From assembly GCA_949752735.1 (NCBI GenBank), contig OX457041.1, forward strand, positions 28,031,400 through 28,095,399: a DNA stretch of 64,000 nucleotides, read 5' to 3'. The stretch is from Lumbricus terrestris. Its lineage: Eukaryota; Annelida; Clitellata; Crassiclitellata; Lumbricidae. Each line of letters opens with the position of its first letter. Position 1 is the stretch's first letter. Position numbers and translations under genes: made by a program. The notes beneath the pieces are model-generated. The model saw nothing but the letters and a program-made list of their open reading frames with translations. It was not told the origin of the DNA and ran no database searches. Positions 62,969-64,000 of this stretch are shown here, one piece after another.

Positions 62969-63940
62969 GTTTGTTGGACTACGAACACGTTTTATCTACC
63001 ATCCAAAATAGAGCTAAATGATGAAAATCGCGCGAAGGCATCTCGAGTCAGCTATTACCAATGGGTGGCGTTGATCTTCTGCCTCCAGGCATTCCTTTTC
63101 TACCTGCCACGTCCCATCTGGCGTATGCTCAACAAGAAGTCTGGAATCGCAGTCAACATCATCACGGACGCTGCGATTGAGTGCCAGAGACACAGAGATG
63201 ATGAATACGACAAAACGTTGAAGTACATGACCATGCGCTTCGGTCAGTTCCTCTCTGGACTCAGTCGAAAGCGTAAGAACGCAGCATACCGTAACAGCTG
63301 CGGTTGGGGGATGTACGGCAGCTACCTGACGATCGTTTACCTCATCGTTAAGGTCCTATACTTTGCCAACGCCATCGGACAGCTGTTCCTGCTCAATGCC
63401 TTCCTCGGCACCAACTACCATCTCTACGGAATCGACGTCCTGAGTCGGATGTTCAATGGTAAGGTGTGGGTGACATCGTCACGCTTTCCACGTGTCACCC
63501 TCTGTGATGTCCATGTTGAAGCTGTCGGGAACAAGCACCCTTACACGGTCCAATGCGCCCTTCCGATGAACCTCTTCTACGAAATGATGTTCATCTTCCT
63601 CTGGTTCTGGATCGTGTTCGTTCTCATCGTCACGTCGATTAGTCTTCTTCAGTGGATCATCGTCTCCGCATTCATTCGCTTACAAAGAAAGTACGTCAAA
63701 AACAGATTGGTTGAACGCAATCTCATCAAACCAGAGCTAGACAATAGAGGCCGCCAGTTCATCCACGAATATCTTTGTCGAGACGGATGCTTCATCATCC
63801 GACTGGTTGCCAAGAACGCCGGGGATCGCATTGCTGGAGATCTGGTGGCTGCGCTTTGGGATCAGTACAAGGAAAGCGATCAAGTGACTCTCTCGAAATG
63901 TAATTCAAAGTCGGATAATACGATCGAGCAGGGCTTTTGA
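62969..63940 (+). CDS. Innexin gene 4, exon 2 (residues 71-393), short tail
   Basis: Acceptor TGATTTAG|GTT; opens VCWTTNTFYLPSKIELNDEN (C72). YYQWV at 99-103, segment 2 about 100-120, segment 3 about 187-214, loop 2 cysteines C249 and C266, segment 4 about 275-298. Loop 2 is the most diverged in its first half (GTNYHLYGIDVLSRMFNG, VWVTSS). No N-X-S/T sequon is present in either extracellular loop, unlike genes 1-3. The cytoplasmic loop matches genes 1 and 2, and the C-terminal half matches gene 3 (KNRLVER, IKPELDNRGRQF). It stops early at TGA (63938-63940). The six following codons and the TAA at 63959-63961 still align in frame with the ancestral tail. Confidence 0.95.
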   Translation, partial: VCWTTNTFYLPSKIELNDENRAKASRVSYYQWVALIFCLQAFLFYLPRPIWRMLNKKSGIAVNIITDAAIECQRHRDDEYDKTLKYMTMRFGQFLSGLSRKRKNAAYRNSCGWGMYGSYLTIVYLIVKVLYFANAIGQLFLLNAFLGTNYHLYGIDVLSRMFNGKVWVTSSRFPRVTLCDVHVEAVGNKHPYTVQCALPMNLFYEMMFIFLWFWIVFVLIVTSISLLQWIIVSAFIRLQRKYVKNRLVERNLIKPELDNRGRQFIHEYLCRDGCFIIRLVAKNAGDRIAGDLVAALWDQYKESDQVTLSKCNSKSDNTIEQGF

Positions 63941-64000
63941 CTCAGACATATCCGCAAGTAAAATCCCTTGCATGGTTGTTATTGCAGAACATTGCCATTC

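Overview
The window is animal genomic DNA: about 60% A+T, intron-split genes, abundant microsatellites and very dense transposable elements. Its only convincing host genes are four paralogous innexins (gap-junction / hemichannel proteins of invertebrates) in head-to-tail order on the + strand. Every gene has the same two-exon, phase-0 structure. Exon 1 is 210 bp (70 codons) and starts MDKL; exon 2 is about 1 kb and carries the innexin signature YYQWV. Together they give proteins of 400, 401, 401 and 393 residues with four membrane segments and two cysteines in each extracellular loop. Innexins of this type, a tRNA-derived SINE family and CR1/L2-like LINEs fit an invertebrate, most likely a marine spiralian (mollusc, annelid, brachiopod or nemertean grade). 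The species cannot be fixed from the sequence.

Layout. Gene 1: exons 445-654 and 2169-3161. Gene 2: 13666-13875 and 19739-20734. Gene 3: 28733-28942 and 37736-38731. Gene 4: 54954-55163 and 62969-63940. Introns are 1.5, 5.9, 8.8 and 7.8 kb. Each exon 1 follows a TATA-like box 62-64 bp before the ATG, and about 1-2 kb of 5' flank is recognisably shared between the copies. The array was therefore built by segmental duplication of a unit holding promoter, both exons, intron and 3' flank. It probably continues beyond both window edges, since the first 440 bp already resemble the far-upstream flank of gene 4.

Between and inside the genes, almost everything recognisable is repeat. I found nine DNA elements with hAT-like 8-bp target duplications (some with one mismatch), two families of mariner-like elements flanked by TA with transposase relics, several other inverted-repeat elements, seven recognisable SINE copies, fragments of CR1/L2-like LINEs on both strands, and large triplet arrays. 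Because introns and flanks are paralogous, several insertions have an uninterrupted empty site in a sister copy. This proves their boundaries and orders the insertions relative to the duplications.

The most interesting biology is in the innexin array. Different segments give different relationships among the four genes: promoter plus exon 1 pair 1 with 4 and 2 with 3, while the C-terminal half of exon 2 pairs 1 with 2 and 3 with 4. This mosaicism implies gene conversion or unequal exchange. Extracellular N-glycosylation sequons differ between all copies and are absent in gene 4, and gene 4 has an in-frame stop that removes a short conserved C-terminal tail. The copies may thus differ in whether they make docked gap junctions or glycosylated single-membrane channels. 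No rRNA gene, functional tRNA gene, CRISPR array or bacterial-type operon was seen.
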